Source of the DNA: Chondromyces crocatus
Lineage (GTDB): Bacteria; Myxococcota_A; Polyangia; Polyangiales; Polyangiaceae
Assembly (NCBI RefSeq): GCF_001189295.1
Contig: NZ_CP012159.1
Coordinates: forward strand, 11,303,856 to 11,367,855
DNA: 64,000 bases
Reading direction: 5' to 3'
Shown: positions 26,101 to 35,379 of the stretch, piece by piece
How the letters are laid out: each line of letters begins with the position of its first letter
Position numbering within the stretch: the stretch's first letter is position 1
Program-made: the position numbers and the translations under genes
Notes under the pieces: model-generated
Database searches by the model: none
Told to the model about the DNA's origin: nothing
Seen by the model: the letters and a program-made list of their open reading frames with translations, nothing else

Positions 26101-29100
26101 TCGGCGATGCGTCGAAGGCCATCGAGCTGCTCCGGAAGGTGACGGCGCTGGTGCCGAGCCGGAGCGAGTCGCTGCGGGCGCTGTCGCGCTTGCTGACGGC
26201 TGCGGGTGAGTTCGAGGCGGCGGCCGAGGTGGTGGCCGCGCACCGCGACAACAGCGAGGGCGAGGACCGGGCGCGGCGCGAGATCGAGCTGGCCGGGCTC
26301 TACCTCGACCGGCTGGCGCGGCCCGTCGACGCCTTCGAGGCATGCGTGCGGGCGCTCGAGATCGAGGCGCACGACGGCGATGCCATCGCCATCCTGGGTC
26401 GCCTGATGGAGAAGCCGGAGACGCGCGCACGCGCAGCTCAGGTGCTCTCCACCGAGTACGCCGAGATCGGGGATCCGAGGCGGGAGGCGACGGCGCTGCG
26501 GGTGCTCCTCGAGAGCGAGCAGGACGCAGAGCAGCGCCGTGAGCTGTACCTGCGCCTGGCGATCGTGGAGGAGTCGAAGCTGCGGGCGGCCGGCACGGCG
26601 TTCGACGTGTTGCTGCGTGCGCTGCACGACTTCTCGGACGATCTGGTGCTCTGGGATCGGGCGGCGGAGCTGGCGCAGCGCGCGGGACGCCCGACCGATC
26701 TGGCCGAGGCCTACCGGCTGCACCTGGTCGCCGGACGCACGGAGGGAGACAAGGTGCTCGGTAGCTCCATCGAGGTGGAGCTGTGCGAGCGGGCGGCGAG
26801 CTTGCACGACGAGCAGCTCGGCGATCCGGAAGGGGCCATGCCCTACCTGGAGCGGGTCCTCGCCGTGGATCCCAACAACAACCGGGCGTTCAGCCGGTTG
26901 AAGCAGATCCTCACCAACGCGGAGCGGTGGGGTGAGCTCGAAGATCTCTACGACAAGGCGGCCAAGGCGACGACCGACCAGCAGGACCGGATCGAGCTGC
27001 TGAACGAGGTGGCGCTGATCGCCGAAGAGATCATCGGCGATGCGTCGAAGGCCATCGGGTACTACGAGCGGGTCCTGGCACTGGACGGGTTCCATGTGCC
27101 GTCGCTCGACGCGCTCGAGAAGCTCTACGAGCGCGAGGAGCGCTGGCAGGATCTGGCGACGCTGCTGGAGCGGCGGCTGGAGACGGCGACCGAGGAAGAG
27201 GGGGTGGACATCAAGCTCCACCTCGGCCGCATCTACCTGGATCGGCTGCTTCAGCCCGACCTCGCCCTGACGCACCTGGAGGACGTGCTGCGGCTGCGCC
27301 AGAACGACGCCGAGGCGCGCAGCCTGGTGGAGCGGGTGCTGGAGATCGGGAGCTTGCGGCTCCGGTCGGCCCGGGTGCTCGAGGTGGTGTACGAGGCGCG
27401 CGACGAGATCCGGCAGCTGGTCCGGGTGCTGGAGATCCGGCGAGAAGGCGCGACCGACGAGCTGGAGCGGCGGGAGCTGCTGCGGCGGATCAGCGTGCTC
27501 AGGGACGAGCGGCTGCGAGACGACGCTGGCGCGTTCGCGACGCTGTCGGAGCTGGTGCCGCTCGAACCGGAAGATCCGGCGGCGCGGTCGCGGCTGCTGG
27601 AGATCGGGCGGCGGCTCGGCGCGCACGAGCAGGTGGCCACGGTGCTCACCGCAGCGGGCGACGCATGCCCGACGCCGGTGACGCGGGGCGAGATCCTGAT
27701 GGAGGTCGCCCGAATCTACGAAGATCTGCTCGACGATGCGGATCGGGCCGAGAAGGTCTACCGACGTGTCCTGGAGATCGACGCGAGCGATGCGCAGCTG
27801 GTGATCCCGGCGGCGCAAGCGCTGGGGCGCATCTACGCCTCGCGTGAGCAGCATCAGGCGCTGGCCGAGGTGCTGGGCATCGAGGTGCGTCTCGAGGACG
27901 ATCCGGACACGCGGCGAGCACTCTACGAACGGATCGGCATCCTCTACGACACGGTGCTCGACGACCCGGCCAAGGCGATCGAAGCGTGGAGCGCTCGGTT
28001 GAGCGACGACGCGACGGACGCCTCCGCGCTCTCCGCGCTGGAGCGGTTGTACGAGCGCACGTCGCAGTGGCGCGAGCTCGTGGGCGTGCTCCGGGCGCGC
28101 GAGCAGTCGACGGACGACGGCGACGAGCGTCGTCGGGCGATGACGAAGGCCGCCGAGACCCTGGCGCACAAGCTGGCCGACGTCCCCGAGGCGATCAATG
28201 CCTGGCGGGCGGTGCTGGACGAGTTCGGGCCGGAGCGCTCGACCCTGGCTTCGCTGGAGACGCTCTACGAGCTGGACGAGCGGTGGGTCGAGCTGGCCGA
28301 TGCGCTCGACGTGGATCTGTCGCTGACCGACGACACGAAGCTGCGGCTGGAGCTCCTGGCCAAGCTGGGTGATGTAAGGCGGCTGCACCAGAACGACGCC
28401 GAGGGGGCGCTGGACGCCTATCGGCAAGCGCTCACGCTGGATCGCTCGGACGTGCGTTGCCGCAAGGCGCTGGAGGCGATGCTGGAGCGCGAGGACGCGC
28501 GACGTGAGGCCGCCGAGACGCTGGAGCCTCTCTATGAGGACGATGGCGATGCGGAGCGGTTGCTGCGCGTGCTGGAGATCAAGGTCGAGACAGGGACCGA
28601 GGCGAGCGAGCGGCTGTCGACGCTGAACAAGGCGCTCCGTACCGCCGAAGGGCCGCTCGGCGACACCGCACGGGCCTTCAGCTACGCGCTGCGCGGCCTG
28701 AAGGAGGCCGCCGGCGAGCCCGAGGTCTCGAGCTGGATCGAGACGGTCGAGCGGCTCGGCGAGGTGACGGGGCGCTGGGCCGAGGTCTGCGCGCTGTTCG
28801 AGGAGATCGCACCGGAGATCCTCGACGGGGATGTGCAGCAGAACGTGCGCCTCCGGGTGGGCGAGCTGGCGCGCCACAAGCTGGCCGACCGCGATCGCGC
28901 CATCAACCAGTACCAGAAGGCGCTCGAAGCCCACGGCGACGACCGGCGGGCGATGATCGCCCTCGAGGAGCTGTATGGCGAGGCGGACGACGCGGAGAAC
29001 CTGCTCCAGATCCTGAAGCTCCGGGTCGAGAACGCGGCAGACGACGACGAGAAGAAGCGGCTGCTCTTCCGCGTGGCGGATCTGCAGCGGGGTCCGCTCG

Positions 29101-32100
29101 GGGACAAGGAGGGGGCGATCTCGACGTACGAGGCGATCCTCGACATCACCCTCGACACGGTGGCCATCAAGGCGCTGGACACGCTCTACCGCGACGCGAG
29201 CCGCTACGAGGATCTGATCCGCCTCTACGAGCGCCAGCTCGACGCAGGCGGCGGTCCCGCCGAACTCGCAGAGTTGCACGTCAAGATCGCCCTGGTCGCG
29301 CACCAGCACACGGGCGATGTGCAGCGGGCGTTCGACGAGCTGTCGGAGGCGCTGCTCATCGAGCAGAGCCACGTCGGCGCGGTGACGCTCCTGGAGTCGA
29401 TCCTGGAGAATGCCACCGATCCGGAGCACAAGGCGCGGGCCGGCGAGATGCTGGAGTCCGTGTACCTGCGCCGCGCGGACTGGAGTCGCGTGAAGGTGGC
29501 CCTCGACGCGCGCCTCACCGCGAGCCACGAGCCGGCGGAGCGCCGGGATCTGCTCCAGCGGCTGGCCACGCTGCACGAGGAGCAGCTCGAGGATTACCGC
29601 TCTGCGCTGGAGACGGTCGCGAAGCTCCTGCACGAAGACCTCACCGACGAGAGTGTGTGGGCGGAGCTGGAGCGCCTGGCGAAGGTGGCGAGCGCGGAGC
29701 GGCGGCTCGCCGAGATCTACGCCGCGGAGCTGAACGAGCTGTCCGGCGACGACGACTCGAGCGCGAAGCTCTGCCGCCGGACCGGCGAGATCTACGCCGA
29801 CCTCGGTGAGGTGGCCGAGGCGCTCCGATGGTACCGGAGAGCGCACGAGTTCTCGCCGGAGTCGCGGGAGCTGTTCCTCGCCATCGATGGGCTGCTGACG
29901 AAAGAGCGGCGCCACAACGAGCGCATCGAGCTGTACCGGGCGTCGCTCGACCACCGCGACGGTCAGGATCGCCTCGACGCGCTGCACACGGTGGCAGAGC
30001 TGGAGCGCCGGGAGCTGGGTCAGCCGGCGCTGGCCATCGAGACCTACCGGGCTGCGCTCGACGTGGACGACAACGACACGCGGTCGCTCGATGCCTTGAC
30101 CGAGCTGTACCGAGAGCTGGATCGCCCGCGGGATCTGGCCGATCTGTACCTGCGTCGGGCCGAGGCAGCGCCCGACGGGGAGCAAGCCGCGCCCTACCGG
30201 CTGTCGCTCGCCGAGATCCTCCGGACTCGTCTGGAAGACACCACCGGCGCGATCGATCAGCTCGAAGCGATCGTGACCGAGGTGCCGTGGCACACGGAGG
30301 CGATCAAGGCGCTGGAGGCGCTCGTCAACGACGGCGAGCACAAGGCGCGGGTGGTGGAGATCCTGAGGCCGCTCTACGAGCGGTCGGACGACTGGCGACA
30401 CCTCATCCGCCTGAACGAGGAGCGGTTCGCGCTGGCGTCGGATCCCCAGGACAAGGTGGCCGTACTCCGCGAGACGGCGAAGCTCTGGGAGACCCGCGGC
30501 GGCGATGAGCTGAAGGCCATTCAGGCGCTGCGCGCCGCCTTCCGGATCGATCCCGACGATGGCGAGACGCGGGCGGAGCTGACCCGGCTGGCGTCTTCGC
30601 TGGGCGCCTGGGAGGAACTCGCCGAGAGCCTGGAGCAAGGGGCGCTGGACACGTCGGACGACCTGACGCGGCGAGAGCTGCTCACGTCGCTGGCCGGGAT
30701 TTACGATCGCCAGATCGACGATCCTCGGCGCGCCCTCCGGGCGTACGAGCGCCTGAGCGCACTGGATGAGAGCGATCCGGAGCCGCTGGAGGCGATGGAC
30801 ACCCTCGCCGTGCTGCTCAGCGACTGGGGCACGCTGATCCGCGTGCTCGAGAAGAAGAGCGAGATGGCTTCGGACGAGGAGAACGCCTCCATCTGGCGGC
30901 GAATCGCCGAGACCAAGCTGGACATGATCGAGGACTCCGAGGGTGCCATCAGCGCCTACGAGCGAGCCCTGGAGTACGACGCGCAGAGCACGATGACCCT
31001 CGATGCGCTGATCAGCCTGTACGAGCCGCTCGACAAGGCGCAGCGGCTCGTGGAGCTGTACGCGCAGCGGGTGGAGCTGACCGAGCCCGACGAGGCCGAT
31101 CTGCGCTACGACCTCAACGTGAGCGCGGCAGAGCGCTACGAGAAGGCGCTGGAGAGCCCGCGCGACGCGATCGCCTCGCTGAACGCTGCGCTGGAGGCGC
31201 GGGCGGGGGATCCGGCCGTGCTCAAGGCGCTCGAGCGGCTGTACCGCAATGAGCGCTTGTGGGACGAGCTGCTGGAGAACCTCAAGCAGCAGGCAGGAGC
31301 CGCGGAAGACACCGACACGCGGGTGGCGCTCAGGACCGCGATCGGCGACCTGTACGCGAGCGAGCTGCAGAGCCCCAGCGATGCGATCGAGCAGTACCAG
31401 CTCGTGCTGGGCGAGGCGCCGACGAACGACCACGCCATCAAGGCGGTGCGCGCAATCGGCGAGGCCCACGAGGATCTTCGCCTCGACGCGGCGAACGTCC
31501 TCGAGCCCGTGCTCCGCAACGCAGGCCGGTACGAGGAGCTGGCCGCGGCGCTCGAGCTGCGGCTTCGGGCGCAGACGGAGCCCTCGGACCGGGCCACCAC
31601 CCTGCGCGCGATTGCGCTGGTGCAGGACGAGCAGCTGAGGCAGCCGCTCGAGGCCGAGGCCGCGCTGCTGCGCGCCCTGGAGGACACGCCGGACGACGTG
31701 ACGCTCCACGAGGACATCGAGCGGCTCGCGGAACGCACCGAGGGCTTCGGTCGCTACTGCGATGCGCTCGCGCAGCGGGCCGGGGCGATCTTCGACGCGA
31801 CGGTAGCGAAGGACCTGTGGCTCCGCGTCGGTCGCGTGGCCGAGGAGAAGCTGAAGGACGACCGCCGCAGCGTGGAGGCCTATGCCAAGGCGGTCGAGCA
31901 CGCGGGCGACGAGCCCGAGCTGCTCGAGGCGCTCGATCGGCTCTATGGTCGCCTCGGTGACACGAAGGCGCTGGCCGACGTCCTCGAGCGTCGGGTCGCC
32001 GTCACCACCGACGAGCGAGAGCAGGCAGAGCTGTTCTACCGGCTCGCGGTGATCCAGATCGAGTCCTTCGACGACAAGTCGCAGGGGCTCGCGACGCTGC

Positions 32101-34427
32101 GCCAGTCGCTGGAGCGCGCCGTGGATCACGAGAAGGCGAGCGCCGCGCTCGAAGCGCTGACCGACAAGCCGGAGCTGTTCGAGGAGGCCGCGGAGGCGCT
32201 GGAGGGCGTCTACCGGACGCGCAACGACAACGCCTCGCTGGCGCGCCTCTACGAGAAGCGGATCCGCTCGGCACCGACCGGCGCGGACCGGGTGCGGCTG
32301 CGGCTCGAGCTGGCGAAGGTGCTGGAGGAGCGCGCCGGTGACGCGCGTGCCGCCCAGGAGACGCTCGAAAAGGCGCTCGTGGACGAGCCTGCAGACGCAG
32401 ACGTGCTCGCGGAGCTGGAGCGGCTCGCTCCGATGACCGGTGGCTGGCAGAGCGCCGCAGCAGCCCTCGAGAAGGCGGTCCGTGAGGCCGAGGATCTCGA
32501 CGGCGACACGGCACGCGATCTGTGGATGCGCATCGCCGAGTGGCAGAAGGACCACGTTGGCGAGCCGCGAGCAGCCGAGCGAGCCTTCGAGGAGGCGCTG
32601 AAGCACGACGCCAGCAGCGAGCACATCCTGCGGTCCATCGAGCAGATCCAGCGCGTACCTGGCAGAGAGCTGGATCTCGTCGCGACCTTGCGGCGGCTCG
32701 CGGCTCTCGACGGGATGGACGGTCAGGCGGCCGATCTTCGTCGCGAGGCGAAGCAGCTCGCCGAGGAGTCACTCAAGGACAAGGAGCTGGTCGAGGCGAT
32801 CCTGCGGGAGATGATCGCCGACGACGAAGGCGACGCCTGGGCGCTGGCCGAGCTGACGAAGGTGCGCGAAGCGGCCAGTGACTGGAAAGAAGTCTACGGG
32901 CTCCTGGTCCGTCAGGCCGAGCTCGCCGCCGAGTCCACGCTGATCCGCGAGAAGCGTCACGCGGCGGCTTCGGTGGCGCGCGAGCGGCTCGGGGATCACG
33001 CAGGCGCCGTCGAACTCTATGAGACGATCTTCGAGGACGACCCCGCCGACGAGCCTGCGGCTCGGGCGCTCCGCGAGCTGTACGCAGCCACCGGGAAGTA
33101 CAAGGAGCTGCTCAAGCTGCTGGAGCGACTCACCGACCTCGCCGAGACGCCGTCGGCACGCTCCGCGCTGCGGCTGGAGAGCGCGGAGCTCTGCCTCACC
33201 CGGCTCGATGCGGTCAGTGAAGCCACGGAGCACCTGCGCGCGGTGCTCGACGAGGAGCCGGAGAATGACAAGGCGACCGCCTTGCTCGCTCAGCTCCTGG
33301 AGAAGACGGGCCGCGACCAGGAGCTGTCGGATCTGTTCGTGCGTCAGATCGACCTGGCGAAGGAGCGGAACGACGTCGCCGCAGAGCTGCTCTACAGCGT
33401 CCGTCTGGGCGAGGTGTACGAGAAGCGGCTGAACGATACGGGTCGAGCCATCGAGTCGTACCGAGCGGTCCTCGAGCGCGAGCCGCGACACAAGGAGGCG
33501 CTGCTCTCGCTGGCGAGGCTCTACGAACAGAAGGGCGACAAGGCTGCCGCCGCCGAGCAGCTCGAGGTGGTCCTCGCCGACACGAGCGGCGCCGACGCGG
33601 TGACCATCGCACTCCGGCTCGCGGACCTGCACCGCGCGCTCAGCGACGAGGCAGCCGTCCGACGGGTCCTGGAGCGCGGACTCTCCGCGGACCAGACGGC
33701 GACGGAGGTCCGGAAGCGCCTGCTCTCACTCTACGAGAAGCAGGAGGCGTGGACCGAACTCGCCGACCTCATCACCGGCGATGCCGACGCCGCGAGCGAG
33801 GCCCCCGAGAAGGTGAGCCTCTACCGGAAGGCCGCGCAGATCCACATGGAGAAGCGCAGCGATCCAGGGAGGGCGGCGGAGCTGCTGGAGAAGGCCTCCG
33901 ATCTCCAGAAGGGCGATCGCGATCTGCTCCTCGCACTCTGCGACGCGTACAGCGCATCAGGTCGGGGGCAGAAGGCCGCCGAGGCCCTCCAGAAGATCAT
34001 CGAGTCCTACGGGGGTCGTCGATCCAAGGAGCTGGCAGCCATCCACCACCGCCTCTCCAAGGCGTACCTGGCCGATGGTCAGCAGGAGAAGGCGCTGGCC
34101 GAGCTGGACACGGCGTTCAAGATCGATCCGGGCTCGATCGCCATCCTGCGCGAGCTCGGGGTGCTCTCGCTGTCGCTGGCAGGCTCGACCGAGGACAAGG
34201 TCAAGGAAGGCCACCTGGATCGCGCCCAGAAGACCTTCCGCGCGCTGCTCTTGCAGAAGCTCGATGACAGCGCGCCGATCACCAAGGCCGAGGTCTTCTA
34301 CTACCTCGGCGAGATCAGCCACCGGCAGGGTGACGACAAGAAGGCCATCCAGATGCTGGAGCGCGCCCTGGACAGCAACAAGGAGCTCGCCATCGCCAAG
34401 GAGCTGATGGCAAAGCTCAAGAAATAG
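23187..34427 (+). CDS. Giant TPR-like repeat protein (about 3,746 residues)
   Basis: One uninterrupted 11.2-kb frame encodes an almost entirely helical, very acidic protein. It is built from a degenerate unit of roughly 70-75 residues that pairs two TPR-like hairpins. Typical unit landmarks are LYEREERWQDLATLLERRLE, then a helix such as LHLGRIYLDRLLQPDLALTH, then YERVLALD or similar. By length this gives about fifty units. Units near the C-terminus are closer to canonical TPRs (AYLADGQQEKALAELDTAFK, YYLGEISHRQGDDKKAIQML). I see no signal peptide, membrane segment, kinase or enzyme domain, so it is probably a cytoplasmic scaffold. GGAG five bases before the ATG at 23187 favours that start over the adjacent ATG at 23184. 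An aminotransferase gene follows after 15 bases. Partners and role are unknown. Confidence 0.9.
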   Translation: MSVETIRMALGRLQDEPENDAAWKELEDAVTAPGVSETDVERLLGAARAKHEQRREWGAVARMLELEIALSSGGAVEAPMQAELARIYSEELIDVDHADAAYKRLLELRPGDTTATEALEGSDVKREKWRELMERYVSEAEAATDDAFRSMLYTSAADVAYRYGRDEAAEKVRSYLEEALDRDRKNRRATALAELAFAASGEWEMVARVQGIVLSEGQQKEDRVAAGLRAGRTLAKRLSDQPRAVAIYKQVLDLAPGQAEAMSFLAEAYSEACDWDRLVALYEDQLRGGGVKSGEELGMLVQIAMVHWRMREQPEAAEPYFDRVRRADPTHEGMIGFFRELCQERGDTGRLSTILTDAQRALPEGPQRRALATEIARIAESTENAAKAIDQYKAVLRADPESKEARDALKRLYLQTEGYNALVELYRWDLEKTPAEDAAGRAAVLREIARIYRDHARNDAALVTVLTQLVQLDDKDIDAVRELTTIYEGLGRWRDLLQYQQRLAELTTDDTEKADLYRAVARRWIDQFSNVQNAITAYEALLQVEGSDEEAQQKLRELYLKRRAWPQLYALYERQVASAEGEARIELLGEMAKLAAERLDRGADAIALQKQILELEPGTAGVLDTLEKLAEREKDFATVAEVLERRVELATDDAGRLSALQKLGAVYAERLKDGTAAARTWRRVLTLSPGHARALRVLRDTYFTAGDWDGLEELYASQRDWEGLVDFLSTAADKASDPQTKLDISFRAARIFEEELKAPERAARSYERVLTVSPRDARAAAALVPIYEKEEKWSRLPALYEILLETTVEIETKVEILRKLAAVTGEPLSDKASAVGYARRAYELQPDDEGLGLLEAWSRAASNWGPFVEAVEGRLRQAEDLAPDARRSLQLKLAEVYAREMGKLDEAVLVYRALVEEDPSDADTVQALDELLRASARKEDLRWLFDLRANQVEGEDRAEILEEWATLEEEVFGDASKAIELLRKVTALVPSRSESLRALSRLLTAAGEFEAAAEVVAAHRDNSEGEDRARREIELAGLYLDRLARPVDAFEACVRALEIEAHDGDAIAILGRLMEKPETRARAAQVLSTEYAEIGDPRREATALRVLLESEQDAEQRRELYLRLAIVEESKLRAAGTAFDVLLRALHDFSDDLVLWDRAAELAQRAGRPTDLAEAYRLHLVAGRTEGDKVLGSSIEVELCERAASLHDEQLGDPEGAMPYLERVLAVDPNNNRAFSRLKQILTNAERWGELEDLYDKAAKATTDQQDRIELLNEVALIAEEIIGDASKAIGYYERVLALDGFHVPSLDALEKLYEREERWQDLATLLERRLETATEEEGVDIKLHLGRIYLDRLLQPDLALTHLEDVLRLRQNDAEARSLVERVLEIGSLRLRSARVLEVVYEARDEIRQLVRVLEIRREGATDELERRELLRRISVLRDERLRDDAGAFATLSELVPLEPEDPAARSRLLEIGRRLGAHEQVATVLTAAGDACPTPVTRGEILMEVARIYEDLLDDADRAEKVYRRVLEIDASDAQLVIPAAQALGRIYASREQHQALAEVLGIEVRLEDDPDTRRALYERIGILYDTVLDDPAKAIEAWSARLSDDATDASALSALERLYERTSQWRELVGVLRAREQSTDDGDERRRAMTKAAETLAHKLADVPEAINAWRAVLDEFGPERSTLASLETLYELDERWVELADALDVDLSLTDDTKLRLELLAKLGDVRRLHQNDAEGALDAYRQALTLDRSDVRCRKALEAMLEREDARREAAETLEPLYEDDGDAERLLRVLEIKVETGTEASERLSTLNKALRTAEGPLGDTARAFSYALRGLKEAAGEPEVSSWIETVERLGEVTGRWAEVCALFEEIAPEILDGDVQQNVRLRVGELARHKLADRDRAINQYQKALEAHGDDRRAMIALEELYGEADDAENLLQILKLRVENAADDDEKKRLLFRVADLQRGPLGDKEGAISTYEAILDITLDTVAIKALDTLYRDASRYEDLIRLYERQLDAGGGPAELAELHVKIALVAHQHTGDVQRAFDELSEALLIEQSHVGAVTLLESILENATDPEHKARAGEMLESVYLRRADWSRVKVALDARLTASHEPAERRDLLQRLATLHEEQLEDYRSALETVAKLLHEDLTDESVWAELERLAKVASAERRLAEIYAAELNELSGDDDSSAKLCRRTGEIYADLGEVAEALRWYRRAHEFSPESRELFLAIDGLLTKERRHNERIELYRASLDHRDGQDRLDALHTVAELERRELGQPALAIETYRAALDVDDNDTRSLDALTELYRELDRPRDLADLYLRRAEAAPDGEQAAPYRLSLAEILRTRLEDTTGAIDQLEAIVTEVPWHTEAIKALEALVNDGEHKARVVEILRPLYERSDDWRHLIRLNEERFALASDPQDKVAVLRETAKLWETRGGDELKAIQALRAAFRIDPDDGETRAELTRLASSLGAWEELAESLEQGALDTSDDLTRRELLTSLAGIYDRQIDDPRRALRAYERLSALDESDPEPLEAMDTLAVLLSDWGTLIRVLEKKSEMASDEENASIWRRIAETKLDMIEDSEGAISAYERALEYDAQSTMTLDALISLYEPLDKAQRLVELYAQRVELTEPDEADLRYDLNVSAAERYEKALESPRDAIASLNAALEARAGDPAVLKALERLYRNERLWDELLENLKQQAGAAEDTDTRVALRTAIGDLYASELQSPSDAIEQYQLVLGEAPTNDHAIKAVRAIGEAHEDLRLDAANVLEPVLRNAGRYEELAAALELRLRAQTEPSDRATTLRAIALVQDEQLRQPLEAEAALLRALEDTPDDVTLHEDIERLAERTEGFGRYCDALAQRAGAIFDATVAKDLWLRVGRVAEEKLKDDRRSVEAYAKAVEHAGDEPELLEALDRLYGRLGDTKALADVLERRVAVTTDEREQAELFYRLAVIQIESFDDKSQGLATLRQSLERAVDHEKASAALEALTDKPELFEEAAEALEGVYRTRNDNASLARLYEKRIRSAPTGADRVRLRLELAKVLEERAGDARAAQETLEKALVDEPADADVLAELERLAPMTGGWQSAAAALEKAVREAEDLDGDTARDLWMRIAEWQKDHVGEPRAAERAFEEALKHDASSEHILRSIEQIQRVPGRELDLVATLRRLAALDGMDGQAADLRREAKQLAEESLKDKELVEAILREMIADDEGDAWALAELTKVREAASDWKEVYGLLVRQAELAAESTLIREKRHAAASVARERLGDHAGAVELYETIFEDDPADEPAARALRELYAATGKYKELLKLLERLTDLAETPSARSALRLESAELCLTRLDAVSEATEHLRAVLDEEPENDKATALLAQLLEKTGRDQELSDLFVRQIDLAKERNDVAAELLYSVRLGEVYEKRLNDTGRAIESYRAVLEREPRHKEALLSLARLYEQKGDKAAAAEQLEVVLADTSGADAVTIALRLADLHRALSDEAAVRRVLERGLSADQTATEVRKRLLSLYEKQEAWTELADLITGDADAASEAPEKVSLYRKAAQIHMEKRSDPGRAAELLEKASDLQKGDRDLLLALCDAYSASGRGQKAAEALQKIIESYGGRRSKELAAIHHRLSKAYLADGQQEKALAELDTAFKIDPGSIAILRELGVLSLSLAGSTEDKVKEGHLDRAQKTFRALLLQKLDDSAPITKAEVFYYLGEISHRQGDDKKAIQMLERALDSNKELAIAKELMAKLKK

Positions 34428-34442
34428 CGTCACCCTCCCCGG

Positions 34443-35333
34443 GTGACCCGACTTGCCAGCATCGATGGCGTGATCTCCAAGCCCGAGGAAGCCAAGGTCT
34501 CCGTCTACGACCGCGGCTTCCTCTACGGCGACAGCGTCTTCGAGACCATTCGCACCTACGCAGGCGAGCCCTTCGCGCTCGACGAGCACCTGGCCCGCCT
34601 GGAACGCTCGGCGGCGCGGGTCGCCATCACGCCTCCCCTCCCTCGCGTCGACTTCGCCTTGGAGATCCGACGCGCCATCCGCGCAGCAAGGAACCCAGAG
34701 AGCTATGTGCGGGTCATGATCACCCGCGGCACGGGTCCGATGGGGCTCGACACGGGCCTCGCCGAGCAAGCGCTACGGGTGGTGCTGGTCGAGCCCCTGC
34801 AATCCCTGCCCGCCACCGTGTACCGCGACGGCGTGTCCGTGATCACCTTCAAGACGCGAAGAGCCGCCGATGAGGTCGCGCAGGGAGCCAAGGTCAGCAA
34901 CTACCTGACCAGCATGATGGCGCTGAAGGAAGCTCGAGCCGCTGGTGCTCACGAAGCTCTGATCCTCGACGGCAGCGGCGACGTGCTCGAAGGCACCACG
35001 TCGAACGTGTTCATCGTGGAAGGAGCGACCCTCTCCACGCCACCCGAGGAGGCTGGCATCCTGGTCGGGATCACCCGCGCGCACGTCCTCGAGACGGCTC
35101 ACGAGCTGGGAGTGGCCGTCAAGATCGAGCGGCTGCCGCTCGACCGGGTCCGCCGCGCGGACGAGGTGTTCATTACCTCGACGCTTCGAGAAATCGTGCC
35201 CGTCATCCAGGTCGACGCCCAGCCGATCGGGGGCCATGTGCCTGGTCGAACGACACATGCTATTCACGCCGCATTCCGACGAAAGGTCGGCCTGGCAGCC
35301 GAGCCGCTGCCGTGGGAGCAGATCAGGGACTGA
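34443..35333 (+). CDS. Class IV PLP-dependent aminotransferase (branched-chain aminotransferase / aminodeoxychorismate lyase family)
   Basis: This 296-residue protein has the fold-type IV signature. DRGFLYGDSVFETIRTY (residues about 24-40) opens the family's N-domain. The PLP-binding lysine is Lys150 in QGAKVSNYLTSMMALKEA. EALILDGSGDVLEGTTSNVFIVE is the cofactor phosphate region, and DEVFITSTLREIVPV the C-terminal active-site strand. Sequence alone does not separate IlvE (branched-chain aminotransferase), DatA (D-amino acid aminotransferase) and PabC (4-amino-4-deoxychorismate lyase). The start is a GTG 15 bases after the giant TPR gene, without a strong ribosome site, so it is likely translated from the same mRNA. 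Whether it works with the TPR protein or merely shares its transcript is unknown. Confidence 0.86.
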   Translation: MTRLASIDGVISKPEEAKVSVYDRGFLYGDSVFETIRTYAGEPFALDEHLARLERSAARVAITPPLPRVDFALEIRRAIRAARNPESYVRVMITRGTGPMGLDTGLAEQALRVVLVEPLQSLPATVYRDGVSVITFKTRRAADEVAQGAKVSNYLTSMMALKEARAAGAHEALILDGSGDVLEGTTSNVFIVEGATLSTPPEEAGILVGITRAHVLETAHELGVAVKIERLPLDRVRRADEVFITSTLREIVPVIQVDAQPIGGHVPGRTTHAIHAAFRRKVGLAAEPLPWEQIRD

Positions 35334-35379
35334 ACGGTCGACACCGCACACGCCTCTGATCCGCAGTGAAGCGGAAACC

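Noticed and set aside
23019-32624. A 9.6-kb open frame (about 3,200 codons) on the minus strand opposite the giant TPR gene
   Set aside because: It is the antisense shadow of a Glu/Leu/Arg-rich, GC-biased gene whose codon pattern avoids stops in that frame. The predicted product has no domains and its start has no ribosome site.
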